The notes below the pieces were generated by a model. It saw only the letters and a program-made list of their open reading frames with translations, was not told the origin of the DNA and did no database searches. The translations under genes were made by a program, and so were the position numbers. A stretch of DNA of 34,610 bases, from positions 1 to 34,610 of the forward strand of contig NZ_JAUSLE010000061.1 in assembly GCF_030646845.1 (NCBI RefSeq), in the 5' to 3' direction. Of this stretch, positions 27,534 to 34,610 are shown one piece after another. Positions within the stretch are counted from its first letter, which is position 1. Each line of letters opens with the position of its first letter. Source of the DNA: Rhodoferax sp. Lineage in GTDB: Bacteria > Pseudomonadota > Gammaproteobacteria > Burkholderiales > Burkholderiaceae_C.

Positions 27534-27594
27534 TGCTATTACTTTTATAGCTACTGACGCATACAGGACGGGGGCTAAGAGCTTAAAATGTTCG
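27534..27594 (+). repeat. Short repeat-like element between converging genes
   Basis: The gap between bdhA and the kinase gene holds GCTATTACTTTTATAGCTAC followed by GACGCATACAGG and a GGGGGCTAAGAGC stretch. The pattern of an AT-rich GCTATTA/TATAGCT palindrome, a GCGCAT-like middle and a GGGGCTA-GAG end resembles a dispersed intergenic repeat of Rhodoferax/Polaromonas genomes as I recall it. No terminator with a T-tract is visible, and the element may serve as the boundary of the two transcripts. Confidence 0.45.
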
Positions 27595-27600
27595 CAACCA

Positions 27601-30087
27601 TCAGGTGGATTGCTTGAACGCCATCACCGCCTGATTGCGCAGCGTGCGCAGCAGCGCGAGTTCTTTCTCATCCAGCGCCAATCCGCCCTTCTCCCCTTTG
27701 TCGGCATAGATCAGGCCGAACGGCTTGCCCTTGATGATCAAGGGCAGCAACAAAAAGGTGGGGGCGTTGATCCCCTTGCGATACCAGACCGGCAGACGCT
27801 CGGCGAGACGCCCCACTGTGGCATCGCTAATCATGGTGTCGGAGCCCTTGATGCACACCGCCGTGAACAAATCCGGACTGCTGGCCTTGAGTGCCACGTT
27901 GAAAGACTTGACGACGCTCTCGACGTCCTTGCCCAATCCGAACCGCCCGGTCAAGGCATCGGTCTTGGGGTCGCGCATGCAGAAGATGATCCGCTGAAAG
28001 TCCATGGCCCGGAACATGGTTTCCAGAATCATGCGCAACACGTCGCTCAGTTTGAAATCTTCCACCATGGCATTGGTGATGTCCTGAATGCCCGCGGTCA
28101 GAATCTCCGAGACTCGATGCACATCACGAGGCGCAACTTCGCCAAATTCCAGCGGTGCGGGTTGCGTCGCGTGCAGCTCCAGGGGGCTCAACGTGTCAGG
28201 CGGCTCGTCCTGGTGTTCCCTGCGCGCACCACGCGTACCATTATCTTCTTCCGGTGCTTTCAACAGCTTGGAGGCAGCAGAGCCCGCCTTCACCTTGAGA
28301 TCCATGGCCATCGCCATCTCGATGAGTTTCTTGCGCGCAACGTTCGTGGCTACCTGCACATCCGCGGCGCTGACGCCAATGGTTTTGGCATAGTGTCTGG
28401 CCACTTGCGCCAGCCGTCCATCGACCTCCTTGGGATCGGAGTGAAGCAGGATGTCGGCAATTTCATTGGCGGCAACGGCAATCCAGCGCAGGCGTTCGCC
28501 AGTTTCACCGGGTGCGCGGGCGGGCGGCTCACCGGTGGGCCTGGTCATGCAGCGCTGAATGCCTTCGGGCAGGCCCCACGCTTTGGCCACACCCAGGCCC
28601 AGCGCCTCAAAGCTCAAACCCAGCACACTGGCCGACGCCGTCGCCTCACTGACCGGCTGGCGCGTGGATGAAGTAAGGCCACGCACCGTGCGCGCTTCTT
28701 CGGGGAAATAAAACTCCGCCAGCAGGCGCCCCAGGTTCTGGAACAGGGAACCAATGAACGCTTCTTCGCTTTCGCGTCCTACGGGGCACAACTCGCCCGC
28801 AATGGAGCCCGCCATCAGGGAGCGCAGAAACTCTTCCTTCAACACATGGGCATGCGCTTTGTCCTGCATGTGCTCCAGCAGCACCAGGCTGAGCGCCATG
28901 TTGCGAATGCCGTTGAACCCCACCAGCGTGACGGCCCGCGATACGGTGCTGATACTGCCGCCCCGTGCGTAGTGCGCGCTGTTGACCAGGCGCAGCAGCT
29001 TGTTGGTCAGGGCCACATCCTTCAGGATTTCGTTGGTGACGCTGCCAACGCTCTCGGTCTCGGAATTGGCCATGCCCTGAATGCGAACCACCGAATCCGA
29101 CATGGCGGGAAAATCGCTTTTGTGACGCATGCGGCGCAGCAGGAAATCCAGCGTGCTGCTGCCCTGGGCGCCTGCGGACCCCTCGGTCTCCCCCGCTGCG
29201 GCTCTGGATGCGGCGCCGGACCAGCGCGCGAGCTCGTCACGAAAAGCCTTCGCACTGGGGTGGCGCTGCAGGGGGTCGCGGGCGATGGCGCGCAACACGA
29301 TGGCACGCAGCCCGTCGTCCACCTCGGCACTCAGGTCTGCCGGCAGCGCGAGCTGCTCGTGGACGACGCGGTAGATGGCACGGTAGGGATCACGTTCCGC
29401 GATGAGCGGCTTGCCGGAGAGCAACTCGGCCAACACCAGGCCAGCCGAAAAAACATCCATCAAAGCCGTGGCGGGCGTTCCCTGGGCGGCTTCAGGCGAC
29501 ATGTAGCCGGGTGTGCCGCCATCGATTGCCGAAACGCCTGCGCCACCCGCGCCCGCCATGCGCGCCGCAATGCCGAAATCCATCACCCTGGCCCGACCTG
29601 CTTCATCAACCAGCACATTGGAGGGCTTCAAATCCCGATGGACAACCCCGGCGGCATGGGCCGCAACCAGTGCGTCCAGCACGTCCGTCATGAGCGCCAC
29701 GCATTCCACCGGCGGCAAGGCGCCGCGTTTGCCGAGAATGGTGGCGAGGGTCTGCCCGGGAACGTACTCGAATACCAGGTAGGGCTGCTGATCCTGCACG
29801 TCAGCCTCGAACACCGGAACGATGTTGGGATGCGTCAGGCGGCTGACGCTGCGGGCTTCCTGCAGCCATTGTGCAATCGCGGAGGCGTCGGAGCCTTTGC
29901 CCACTTTCATCAGCTTGATCGCCACATCCCGCTCCAGTCGCGGATCAAACGCCTGCCAGACGACGGACTGTGCGCCCTGTCCCAGGATGCGTCGCAACTC
30001 GAAACGCCCCAGCATGGAAGGCGCCGACTGCGCCGACTGGCCGGTCGCCAGTCTCTTGATAGTGGAGAGCGGTGAAAAATCAACCAT
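27601..30087 (-). CDS. Serine/threonine protein kinase-HDOD-GAF fusion protein
   Basis: The 828-residue cytoplasmic protein has three modules. Residues about 26-290 form a Hanks-type kinase with the Gly-rich LGQGAQSVV loop, VAIK Lys58, HRDLKPSNV (150-158), the DFG 170-172 magnesium loop and GTPGYMSPEA, so catalysis should be intact. Residues about 310-515 form an HDOD domain (DFPAMSDSVVRIQGM, then ILKDVALTNKLLRLVNSAHYA, then SRAVTLVGFNGIRNMALSLVLLE), a catalytically inert HD-related signalling module. Residues about 645-825 form a GAF-like sensor (LRMILETMFRAMDFQRIIFCM to ELALLRTLRNQAVMAFKQ). The linker at about 590-640 is charged. No membrane helices are seen. Ligand and phosphorylation targets are unknown; it stands alone, converging on bdhA. 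Confidence 0.9.
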   Translation of the reverse strand: MVDFSPLSTIKRLATGQSAQSAPSMLGRFELRRILGQGAQSVVWQAFDPRLERDVAIKLMKVGKGSDASAIAQWLQEARSVSRLTHPNIVPVFEADVQDQQPYLVFEYVPGQTLATILGKRGALPPVECVALMTDVLDALVAAHAAGVVHRDLKPSNVLVDEAGRARVMDFGIAARMAGAGGAGVSAIDGGTPGYMSPEAAQGTPATALMDVFSAGLVLAELLSGKPLIAERDPYRAIYRVVHEQLALPADLSAEVDDGLRAIVLRAIARDPLQRHPSAKAFRDELARWSGAASRAAAGETEGSAGAQGSSTLDFLLRRMRHKSDFPAMSDSVVRIQGMANSETESVGSVTNEILKDVALTNKLLRLVNSAHYARGGSISTVSRAVTLVGFNGIRNMALSLVLLEHMQDKAHAHVLKEEFLRSLMAGSIAGELCPVGRESEEAFIGSLFQNLGRLLAEFYFPEEARTVRGLTSSTRQPVSEATASASVLGLSFEALGLGVAKAWGLPEGIQRCMTRPTGEPPARAPGETGERLRWIAVAANEIADILLHSDPKEVDGRLAQVARHYAKTIGVSAADVQVATNVARKKLIEMAMAMDLKVKAGSAASKLLKAPEEDNGTRGARREHQDEPPDTLSPLELHATQPAPLEFGEVAPRDVHRVSEILTAGIQDITNAMVEDFKLSDVLRMILETMFRAMDFQRIIFCMRDPKTDALTGRFGLGKDVESVVKSFNVALKASSPDLFTAVCIKGSDTMISDATVGRLAERLPVWYRKGINAPTFLLLPLIIKGKPFGLIYADKGEKGGLALDEKELALLRTLRNQAVMAFKQST

Positions 30088-30184
30088 GAGTCAATGTATG
30101 CGGGGGCACCGAAATAAAACGTGAGTTCGTGACGCGAGTATGACACTGATGCCGACCGTCAGCAGCCCCCCGCCACAAGAGCTG

Positions 30185-31471
30185 TCAACCGGGGAAACGG
30201 GCGCCGACGGCTTCTGCTTCGCGGCCGGCGCACCGGCGCCACCAACGGCCGAGGCGCCCCGGCGCATGAAATTCGCTCTGTGTTGCGGCGTCGTGCCAGC
30301 GCGCATGCCAGGCAGCAGCCTGCGCCGCCATGGCAGGCCAATGGGGCGCAGACCCATCCGCCGCAGCAAGCAGACTGGTTTCCAGCGCATCGCGCTCAGC
30401 GTGCAAGCGCTCCCGGAACCCCTGGTCGAACAAGGCGCGGTGATGGACGGCTTCAAAGGAAGCCCAACGGCTCTGCGCCACGGATGAGCCGGGCGACAAA
30501 ACCAGCCCGTCAGTCGATTCACTGTCAAAGGCCGCGGGCTGAAACAGTGACAGGCAGGGCGCGGCTGTGCCGGTGGCCGCGTAGCGAACGTCGCCCGGTG
30601 CCAGGCGTGCAATCAGCGAGGCAGTGGTTTGCGAAGGACGCAAGACGCTGCCCGCATGCAGACACACTTGCCGGTTGTCATGGGCCGAGAAGTCGTCCCC
30701 GTGTTTGCCGTGGTCCCGCAGCCGCCGGGCCAGCGCCGCCCATCCGGGCACGAGGCCGCCGGCCAATGCCTGGGCATTGAGCGCCCGGCGGCGGTGTGCA
30801 CCGCCCACGAAGGCGTACAAAGCGGTGTCGAACGCATTCGCGAAATGAAAGTCACCGCGGCCATTCCAGCAGCCCAGACGCCTGGCCTCGTCCTCAATTC
30901 CCGGGCAGGCCAGATCGTAGTCCGAGCCCAAAGAGTAGCAATTGGATATGGCCCAGGCGTCGACGCGCTTGGCAACCCACAACCGTCCGGCCGTCTCAAG
31001 CACCCAGGCCTCATGCGGGTCCGCCAGGAGGAAGCTGTTGTCATATCGGAATTTTTTATCGCGGTAGCCGGCGGGGCCGCCCTGCCCGTACTGTGTCAGA
31101 TGCCCGACGATCAGATCAAGCGCTTCGCGCGCCGTTCTTGCCCGCTCAAGGGCCAGCCGCAACAAGTCCATGCCCAGCAGCGACTGCCCCCGCCGGTCCA
31201 CCAGCTTGCTGAACACGGCCTCATTGCCAATCGCCAGACCGTGCTCATTGACGCCCATCTCCCCGCCCCAGACCCAGCACGGCTGTGACAGCAAGACGGC
31301 ATGACGGTCAGCGCACTGTGGAACATCGATGTAGCTGGTGCGCACCGTCGCGGCAGGGTCGCCGCGGACGGGCGCAATCCGGATGAGTGACTGGGGCTCG
31401 TCTGGTTCGCGGTCACTGTTCTTGGCAAACCAGGTGACACCGGCCCTGCGAATAACGAGTGTGTCGCACAC
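30185..31471 (-). CDS. C69-family/secernin-like peptidase
   Basis: The 428-residue protein belongs to the N-terminal-nucleophile PepD/secernin group. It begins MCDTLVIRRAGVTWFAKNSDREPDEPQSL, where Cys2 would be exposed as nucleophile after Met removal and FAKNSDR is the family signature. GGEMGVNEHGLAIGNEAVFS and NSFLLADPHEAWVLETAGRLW are further conserved blocks. Dipeptidase or amidase activity is expected; the substrate is unknown. There is no signal peptide, so it should be cytoplasmic. It starts 11 bases after the SIMPL-domain gene stops, so the two are probably one transcript. The C-terminal ~60 residues are Ala/Trp/Arg-rich and less conserved-looking. Confidence 0.85.
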   Translation of the reverse strand: MCDTLVIRRAGVTWFAKNSDREPDEPQSLIRIAPVRGDPAATVRTSYIDVPQCADRHAVLLSQPCWVWGGEMGVNEHGLAIGNEAVFSKLVDRRGQSLLGMDLLRLALERARTAREALDLIVGHLTQYGQGGPAGYRDKKFRYDNSFLLADPHEAWVLETAGRLWVAKRVDAWAISNCYSLGSDYDLACPGIEDEARRLGCWNGRGDFHFANAFDTALYAFVGGAHRRRALNAQALAGGLVPGWAALARRLRDHGKHGDDFSAHDNRQVCLHAGSVLRPSQTTASLIARLAPGDVRYAATGTAAPCLSLFQPAAFDSESTDGLVLSPGSSVAQSRWASFEAVHHRALFDQGFRERLHAERDALETSLLAAADGSAPHWPAMAAQAAAWHARWHDAATQSEFHAPGRLGRWWRRCAGREAEAVGARFPG

Positions 31472-31482
31472 GGGCCGTCACC

Positions 31483-32193
31483 CTATTTCAGTTGCACGGA
31501 CCCCGACACCGTCACCACCACCGACGTCTTGCCCGCTTCGACCGGCACTGGCGTATCGGCCATTGCCGTCTTGGCCTCCATCGCCATCACCCGCGGGCGG
31601 GGCACAAAGCCCTGGTCGTTGGCGCTGACATTGACTTCGCGCAGGGTATAGCCGCCAAAACCGAAACCTCGGGCGATCTCTGTCGCACGGGCCTTGAAAC
31701 GTTCAATGGCAATGCCCTGCGCGTCAGCTTCGACCTTGGTGCGCTGCTCGCGACTCAGGCCAAAACTCACGCTACCTACAGTCAGCGTCTGGATCTTGCC
31801 GGCCGTGCTGCTGATGCGTGCGAAATCGCGGCCCTCCAAAACCAGTTCGGCCGACCCCTGCCAGCCGATGGATTTGCCATCGCGGCCGTAGCGCGGATAC
31901 AGGCTGAAATTGCCGGTGCGCACGTCCAGCTGGCCCGCCTGTGCCACTTTCCTGGCCTCTACCAGCGCCGCATCGATCGCAGTCTTGAGTTGACTCTGCA
32001 CCACGGCGGCGTCAGCACCATCGCGGGTTGTGTTCATGGAAATCGACAGCAGATCCTGCTGCACCTCCACCGTGCCGTTCGCCGCGAGCTGCACCACATT
32101 CTGCAACGGAGGATAGACAATCTGTTGAGCAAAAAGGCCTCCAGACCCCATCAATAAAGCACAGGAAGCTATTAATTTAGTAGCAATATTCAA
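31483..32193 (-). CDS. SIMPL (DUF541) domain periplasmic protein
   Basis: The 236-residue precursor has a signal peptide (KLIASCALLMGSGGLFAQ) and a SIMPL domain: VVQLAANGTVEVQQDLLSISMNTTRDG, LDVRTGNFSLYPRYGRDGK, then AIERFKARATEIARGFGFGGYTLREVNV. SIMPL proteins (for example E. coli YggE) are envelope proteins tied to oxidative-stress tolerance; the mechanism is unknown. The start is a TTG at 32193, chosen because GGAGGA-type Shine-Dalgarno sequence lies 7 bases upstream; no ATG fits, and the open frame goes on 16 codons upstream without a site. The signal-peptide codons are AT-rich (AAA TTA ATA) unlike the rest, and their DNA resembles the dispersed repeat described at 27534. Confidence 0.87.
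   Translation of the reverse strand: MNIATKLIASCALLMGSGGLFAQQIVYPPLQNVVQLAANGTVEVQQDLLSISMNTTRDGADAAVVQSQLKTAIDAALVEARKVAQAGQLDVRTGNFSLYPRYGRDGKSIGWQGSAELVLEGRDFARISSTAGKIQTLTVGSVSFGLSREQRTKVEADAQGIAIERFKARATEIARGFGFGGYTLREVNVSANDQGFVPRPRVMAMEAKTAMADTPVPVEAGKTSVVVTVSGSVQLK
32137..32192 (-). repeat. Repeat-like sequence within the SIMPL signal peptide
   Basis: On the minus strand this stretch reads TTGCTACTAAATTAATAGCT, then a CCTGTGCTTTATTGATGGGG middle, then TCTGGAGGCCTTTTT. It follows the same order of blocks as the intergenic element at 27534-27594 (GCTA-TTA-TAGCT, GC-T, GGGG-CT-GAG). Pairwise identity is modest, roughly half of the positions by eye. It encodes the TKLIASCALLMGSGGLFA hydrophobic signal. 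Confidence 0.35.
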
Positions 32194-32200
32194 AATACAC

Positions 32201-32207
32201 TCCTCCG
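32201..32207 (-). promoter_or_regulatory. Ribosome binding site deciding a TTG start
   Basis: The minus strand reads CGGAGGA, a near-perfect Shine-Dalgarno, ending 7 bases before the TTG at 32193. It supports non-ATG initiation of the SIMPL-domain gene. Confidence 0.75.
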
Positions 32208-32498
32208 AAAATGAAAACAAGGCCCAGCACGCACGGCGCAATCACAGGCTTCGGGCACCGTTGCGCGTGAACGGGTACCGCGCCAATTCTGCGCCACATC
32301 GGTCGGTCGCTGATCGAACGTCAGTGGCACAGCGCGAACAGTCGGTGGCATCCGCAGTTCTAAACCAGTCTTGTCGATCGTTGTTGACGCGCCACAAGGG
32401 TGCTGCACGAATGCGGGTTTTATTCCTTCCCGACACGCCACCTTCACCATCGGCGTCGCTGGTTCCTGGCGCGGGAAGCTACGGTGCTTTGAGCAGCC
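32208..32498. other. Intergenic stretch without a recognisable gene
   Basis: About 290 bases lie between the SIMPL gene and the small secreted-protein gene, both on the minus strand. Short open frames exist on both strands (for example a minus-strand frame starting near 32450) but none has family similarity that I recognise, a convincing Shine-Dalgarno, or a signal peptide. It probably holds the SIMPL promoter; I cannot place boxes with confidence. Confidence 0.4.
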
Positions 32499-32774
32499 TC
32501 ACGGAGTGTCCAGCCTGGCATCACGGCGCTGCTGACGAAGCTGTTGCCGGAGATCCGCCCTCTCTTGCTGTGACAATTGCCGGGTCAAATACGCCTTTTC
32601 CAGCGCCTGATCCTGGCCTTCATCCCCGCGAGCTGCTCGCAGGGCTGACCGCAACTCCGCGCGCCGCTGTTCAGGCGCATTCTGGCCGGTCACATTTTCC
32701 CGACTGACCGCAGGCTGGGCCCATGCGCCCCCCGCAACAACAGAAGTGAGAAGAAAAAACCGAAAATGCTTCAT
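32499..32774 (-). CDS. Small secreted protein of unknown function
   Basis: The 91-residue product has a good Sec signal peptide (MKHFRFFLLTSVVAGGAWAQ, cleaved after AWA). The mature part of about 71 residues is rich in Gln, Arg, Glu and Ala (QRRAELRSALRAARGDEGQDQ, then QQERADLRQQLRQQRRDARL) and should be helical and highly charged, with no Cys. I do not recognise a family. The reading frame and signal sequence make it likely real. It diverges from ompR across 166 bases and could share regulation with it, so an envelope-stress role is possible but only inferred. Confidence 0.65.
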   Translation of the reverse strand: MKHFRFFLLTSVVAGGAWAQPAVSRENVTGQNAPEQRRAELRSALRAARGDEGQDQALEKAYLTRQLSQQERADLRQQLRQQRRDARLDTP

Positions 32775-32828
32775 ATTGCGAAGATAACGCCAAATCCCGT
32801 GCCGTCGCTCACCTGCCGCTTGTATAGG

Positions 32829-32926
32829 TTGACCGGACCGGGCAACATTTGTAACAGTATGTCAACGCTTTCGAAGAATTCCGCAAATCAGACTTTCAAC
32901 CCTGCAAAATCGGCTTTGTTACAAAT
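32829..32926 (+). promoter_or_regulatory. ompR upstream region with 10-bp inverted repeat (candidate OmpR site)
   Basis: ATTTGTAACA (32847-32856) recurs as its exact reverse complement TGTTACAAAT at 32917-32926, 60 bases apart and ending 14 bases before the ompR ATG. GTAACA/TGTTAC half-sites are like those bound by OmpR-family regulators. A TTGACC (32829-32834) could be a -35, with the left arm over the -10 region (weak TAACAG or CAGTAT). Autoregulation is an inference. Confidence 0.45.
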
Positions 32927-32940
32927 TCAGTGGTGCCCTC

Positions 32941-33672
32941 ATGAGCCAAGTCCCCAGCCGCAATGACAAAATTTTGATCGTCGACGACGACGCCCGCATC
33001 CGCGACTTGCTTCGGCGTTACCTGACGCAGGAGGGTTTTGAAGTTTTGCAGGCTGAAGACGGCAAGTCGCTGACGCGCATCCTGCTGCGCGAAACCGTTG
33101 ACCTGATCGTGCTGGATCTGATGATGCCCGGCGAGGACGGTCTGTCGATTTGCCGTCGCCTGCGGTCCGCCAACGACCGCACACCCATCATCATGCTGAC
33201 GGCCAAAGGGGAGGATGTGGACCGCATCGTCGGTCTGGAGGTCGGCGCGGACGACTATCTGGGCAAGCCCTTCAATCCCCGTGAACTGCTGGCCCGAATT
33301 CATGCTGTGTTGCGTCGGCGACCCGTTCATGAAGCCCCCGGCTCCCCGTCAACCGACAACCAGGTGGTCGGTTTTGGGCCGTTTACCTTCGACCTCGGCG
33401 CCCGCACCCTGCGCCGGGACAACGAAGACCTGCCCCTGACCACCGGCGAGTTCGCCATGCTCAAGGCGCTGGTACGGCATCCCCGGCAGCCCCTGTCGCG
33501 TGAAAAACTGGCTCAGTTGGCGCGCGGTCGCGAGTTCGAGCCGTTTGACCGTAGTCTGGACGTCCAGGTGTCGCGCTTGCGAAAACTGGTGGAAGTCGAT
33601 GCCGCAGCCCCCCGCTACATCCAGACGGTGTGGGGCGTTGGCTACGTGTTTGTACCTGACGGCGCGAGTTGA
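32941..33672 (+). CDS. ompR: Two-component response regulator OmpR
   Basis: OmpR-family regulators control outer-membrane porins and osmotic adaptation. The 243-residue protein has a receiver domain (ILIVDDDARIRDLLRRYL, phospho-acceptor Asp59 in IVLDLMMPGEDG, conserved Thr/Lys in MLTAKGEDVDR and LGKPFNPREL). A short linker leads to a winged-helix DNA-binding domain (FDLGARTLRRDNEDLPLTTGEFAMLKALV, then REKLAQLARGREFEPFDRSLDVQVSRLRKLVE, then QTVWGVGYVFVPDG). The RGREFEPFDRSLDVQVSRLRKL stretch is diagnostic of OmpR orthologues. The length matches E. coli OmpR (239). envZ starts 5 bases after the stop. Confidence 0.95.
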   Translation: MSQVPSRNDKILIVDDDARIRDLLRRYLTQEGFEVLQAEDGKSLTRILLRETVDLIVLDLMMPGEDGLSICRRLRSANDRTPIIMLTAKGEDVDRIVGLEVGADDYLGKPFNPRELLARIHAVLRRRPVHEAPGSPSTDNQVVGFGPFTFDLGARTLRRDNEDLPLTTGEFAMLKALVRHPRQPLSREKLAQLARGREFEPFDRSLDVQVSRLRKLVEVDAAAPRYIQTVWGVGYVFVPDGAS

Positions 33673-33677
33673 GCACC

Positions 33678-34610
33678 GTGAACGAATCGCAAGCCACCGT
33701 CCCCGACATCAGCAGCCCAATGCCCCTGGAGGTGCCCCCCAGAGGCGCCAGGGCGCGCTCCTGGGTGGCCTTGAGTCTTTTCTGGCGCACATTCTTTCTG
33801 CTGGCGCTGCTGCTGATTGGCAGCATTCTGGCTTGGCTGCAGACCCTGCGGGCACTGGAGTTTGAACCCCGCGCCATCCAGACCGCGCAGCAAATCGCCT
33901 CGCTGGTCAATTTGAGTCGCGCCGCATTGATTCACTCCGATGCCATCGGGCGGGTGTCACTGGTCAAGACCATGAAGGAACAGGAAGGCGTGCGGATCGT
34001 GCCGCGCGAACCCGGTGACACCTACGAACCATTTGACACCGATGCGCTGGGTCAACGCATCTCGCTGGAACTGAGCAGCCGCCTCGGACCCGGTACCGTG
34101 GTGGCCAACAGCGTCAACCGGGAGGAAGGGCTGTGGGTCGGGTTCACCATTGACGGCGACAACTACTGGATGCTGATGGATCGCGCCCGCTTCAACCGTA
34201 CCGCCGGACAAACCTGGATGATCTGGCTGATGACGGCTGCCGCGCTGTCGCTGGCGGGCGCCGCCTTGATCGCGCGCCTGATCAATCGACCGCTCAAGCA
34301 GCTGTCGTTTGCGGCCAGCCGGGTGCGCGACGGCGATTTCGACGCCAGCACGCTAGATGAAACCGTCGCCACCAGCGAGATCCGGGCCGTCAATATCGGG
34401 TTCAACCGCATGACCCAGAAGCTGGCAAAAATCGAGCAGGACCGGGCCATTATGCTGGCGGGTATTTCCCATGACTTGCGCACACCGCTGGCCCGCTTGC
34501 GACTGGAAACCGAACTCAGCGTCGACGACAACGAGGCACGCGCCAATATGGCGGCCGACATTGCGCAGCTCGACGCCATCATCGGCAAGTTTCTGGACTA
34601 CGGACGCCCT
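33678..34610 (+). CDS. envZ: Sensor histidine kinase EnvZ (partial, cut by window end)
   Basis: The frame runs from GTG 33678 to the window edge (311 codons, incomplete). After an N-terminal Pro/Arg-rich stretch comes a first transmembrane helix (RTFFLLALLLIGSILAW), a periplasmic region of about 110 residues, a second helix (TWMIWLMTAAALSLAGAALI), a HAMP domain (INRPLKQLSFAASRVRDGDF) and the DHp H-box MLAGISHDLRTPLARLRLE with phospho-His265. The ATP-binding domain lies beyond the window. The GTG begins 5 bases after the ompR stop; ATG 33720 is an alternative. EnvZ phosphorylates and dephosphorylates OmpR at the inner membrane. The ORF lacks a stop in the window because it is truncated by the edge, not by mutation. 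Confidence 0.93.
   Translation, partial: MNESQATVPDISSPMPLEVPPRGARARSWVALSLFWRTFFLLALLLIGSILAWLQTLRALEFEPRAIQTAQQIASLVNLSRAALIHSDAIGRVSLVKTMKEQEGVRIVPREPGDTYEPFDTDALGQRISLELSSRLGPGTVVANSVNREEGLWVGFTIDGDNYWMLMDRARFNRTAGQTWMIWLMTAAALSLAGAALIARLINRPLKQLSFAASRVRDGDFDASTLDETVATSEIRAVNIGFNRMTQKLAKIEQDRAIMLAGISHDLRTPLARLRLETELSVDDNEARANMAADIAQLDAIIGKFLDYGRP

Noticed and set aside
27343..30075. Long plus-strand open frames opposite the kinase gene (442 and 409 codons)
   Set aside because: They are low-complexity shadows without motifs; the minus-strand kinase, HDOD and GAF motifs are clear.
32261..32707. Plus-strand frame of 148 codons between the SIMPL and ompR genes
   Set aside because: It overlaps the signal-peptide-bearing minus-strand small gene, has no recognisable family or Shine-Dalgarno, and is Ser/Pro/Arg-rich like a shadow frame.

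Overview
The window is a chromosomal segment of a betaproteobacterium, most likely of the family Comamonadaceae (Rhodoferax/Polaromonas-like). This rests on protein character, on the gene run purD-hemF-nadD-rsfS-rlmH-maf-rng, on an OmpR/EnvZ pair of betaproteobacterial type, and on two short sequence elements that resemble dispersed repeats I recall from that family. Almost every base is accounted for by genes. No CRISPR array, prophage or intact transposon is visible.

Layout. Bases 1-563 hold the remains of insertion sequences: a truncated IS3-type OrfA and, at its broken end, a tandem motif like an IS21-type terminus. A tRNA-Lys(UUU) gene with its own promoter and terminator follows (about 570-776, minus strand). 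Then comes a minus-strand unit, read right to left: a WaaE-type glycosyltransferase, a second family-2 glycosyltransferase, tolB, pal, cpoB and tcdA (779-5860). TolQRA, the usual upstream partners of TolB, are absent; lipopolysaccharide (LPS) genes occupy that position. Divergently, on the plus strand, are msbA, a NodB-type polysaccharide deacetylase and a DUF6492-like protein (5973-9391).

From 20275 down to 9365 there is an unbroken minus-strand run: yebC, purD, hemF, nadD, rsfS, rlmH, maf, rng, then two GT4-type glycosyltransferases and an O-antigen ligase-like membrane protein. Many junctions in it are overlaps or gaps of a few bases. The 4-13 kb part is therefore an LPS core/surface-polysaccharide locus covering sugar transfer, ligation, lipid A-core flipping by MsbA, and a deacetylase. 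It lies between a housekeeping RNA/NAD/haem block and the Tol-Pal envelope block.

The right part carries a HerA/YjgR-like ATPase and upp (plus), a YcgR-like PilZ protein with relA and an alpha/beta hydrolase (minus), 3-hydroxybutyrate dehydrogenase (plus), a large Ser/Thr kinase-HDOD-GAF fusion (minus), a C69/secernin-like peptidase with a SIMPL-domain periplasmic protein (minus), a small secreted protein (minus), and ompR-envZ (plus). EnvZ runs off the right edge.

Most of the window is ordinary core genome. The points worth a second look are the kinase-HDOD-GAF fusion, the histone H1-like tail on RsfS, repeat-like DNA apparently absorbed into two reading frames (the hydrolase and the SIMPL signal peptide), a perfect 10-bp inverted repeat upstream of ompR, and the LPS genes joined to tolB-pal-cpoB.
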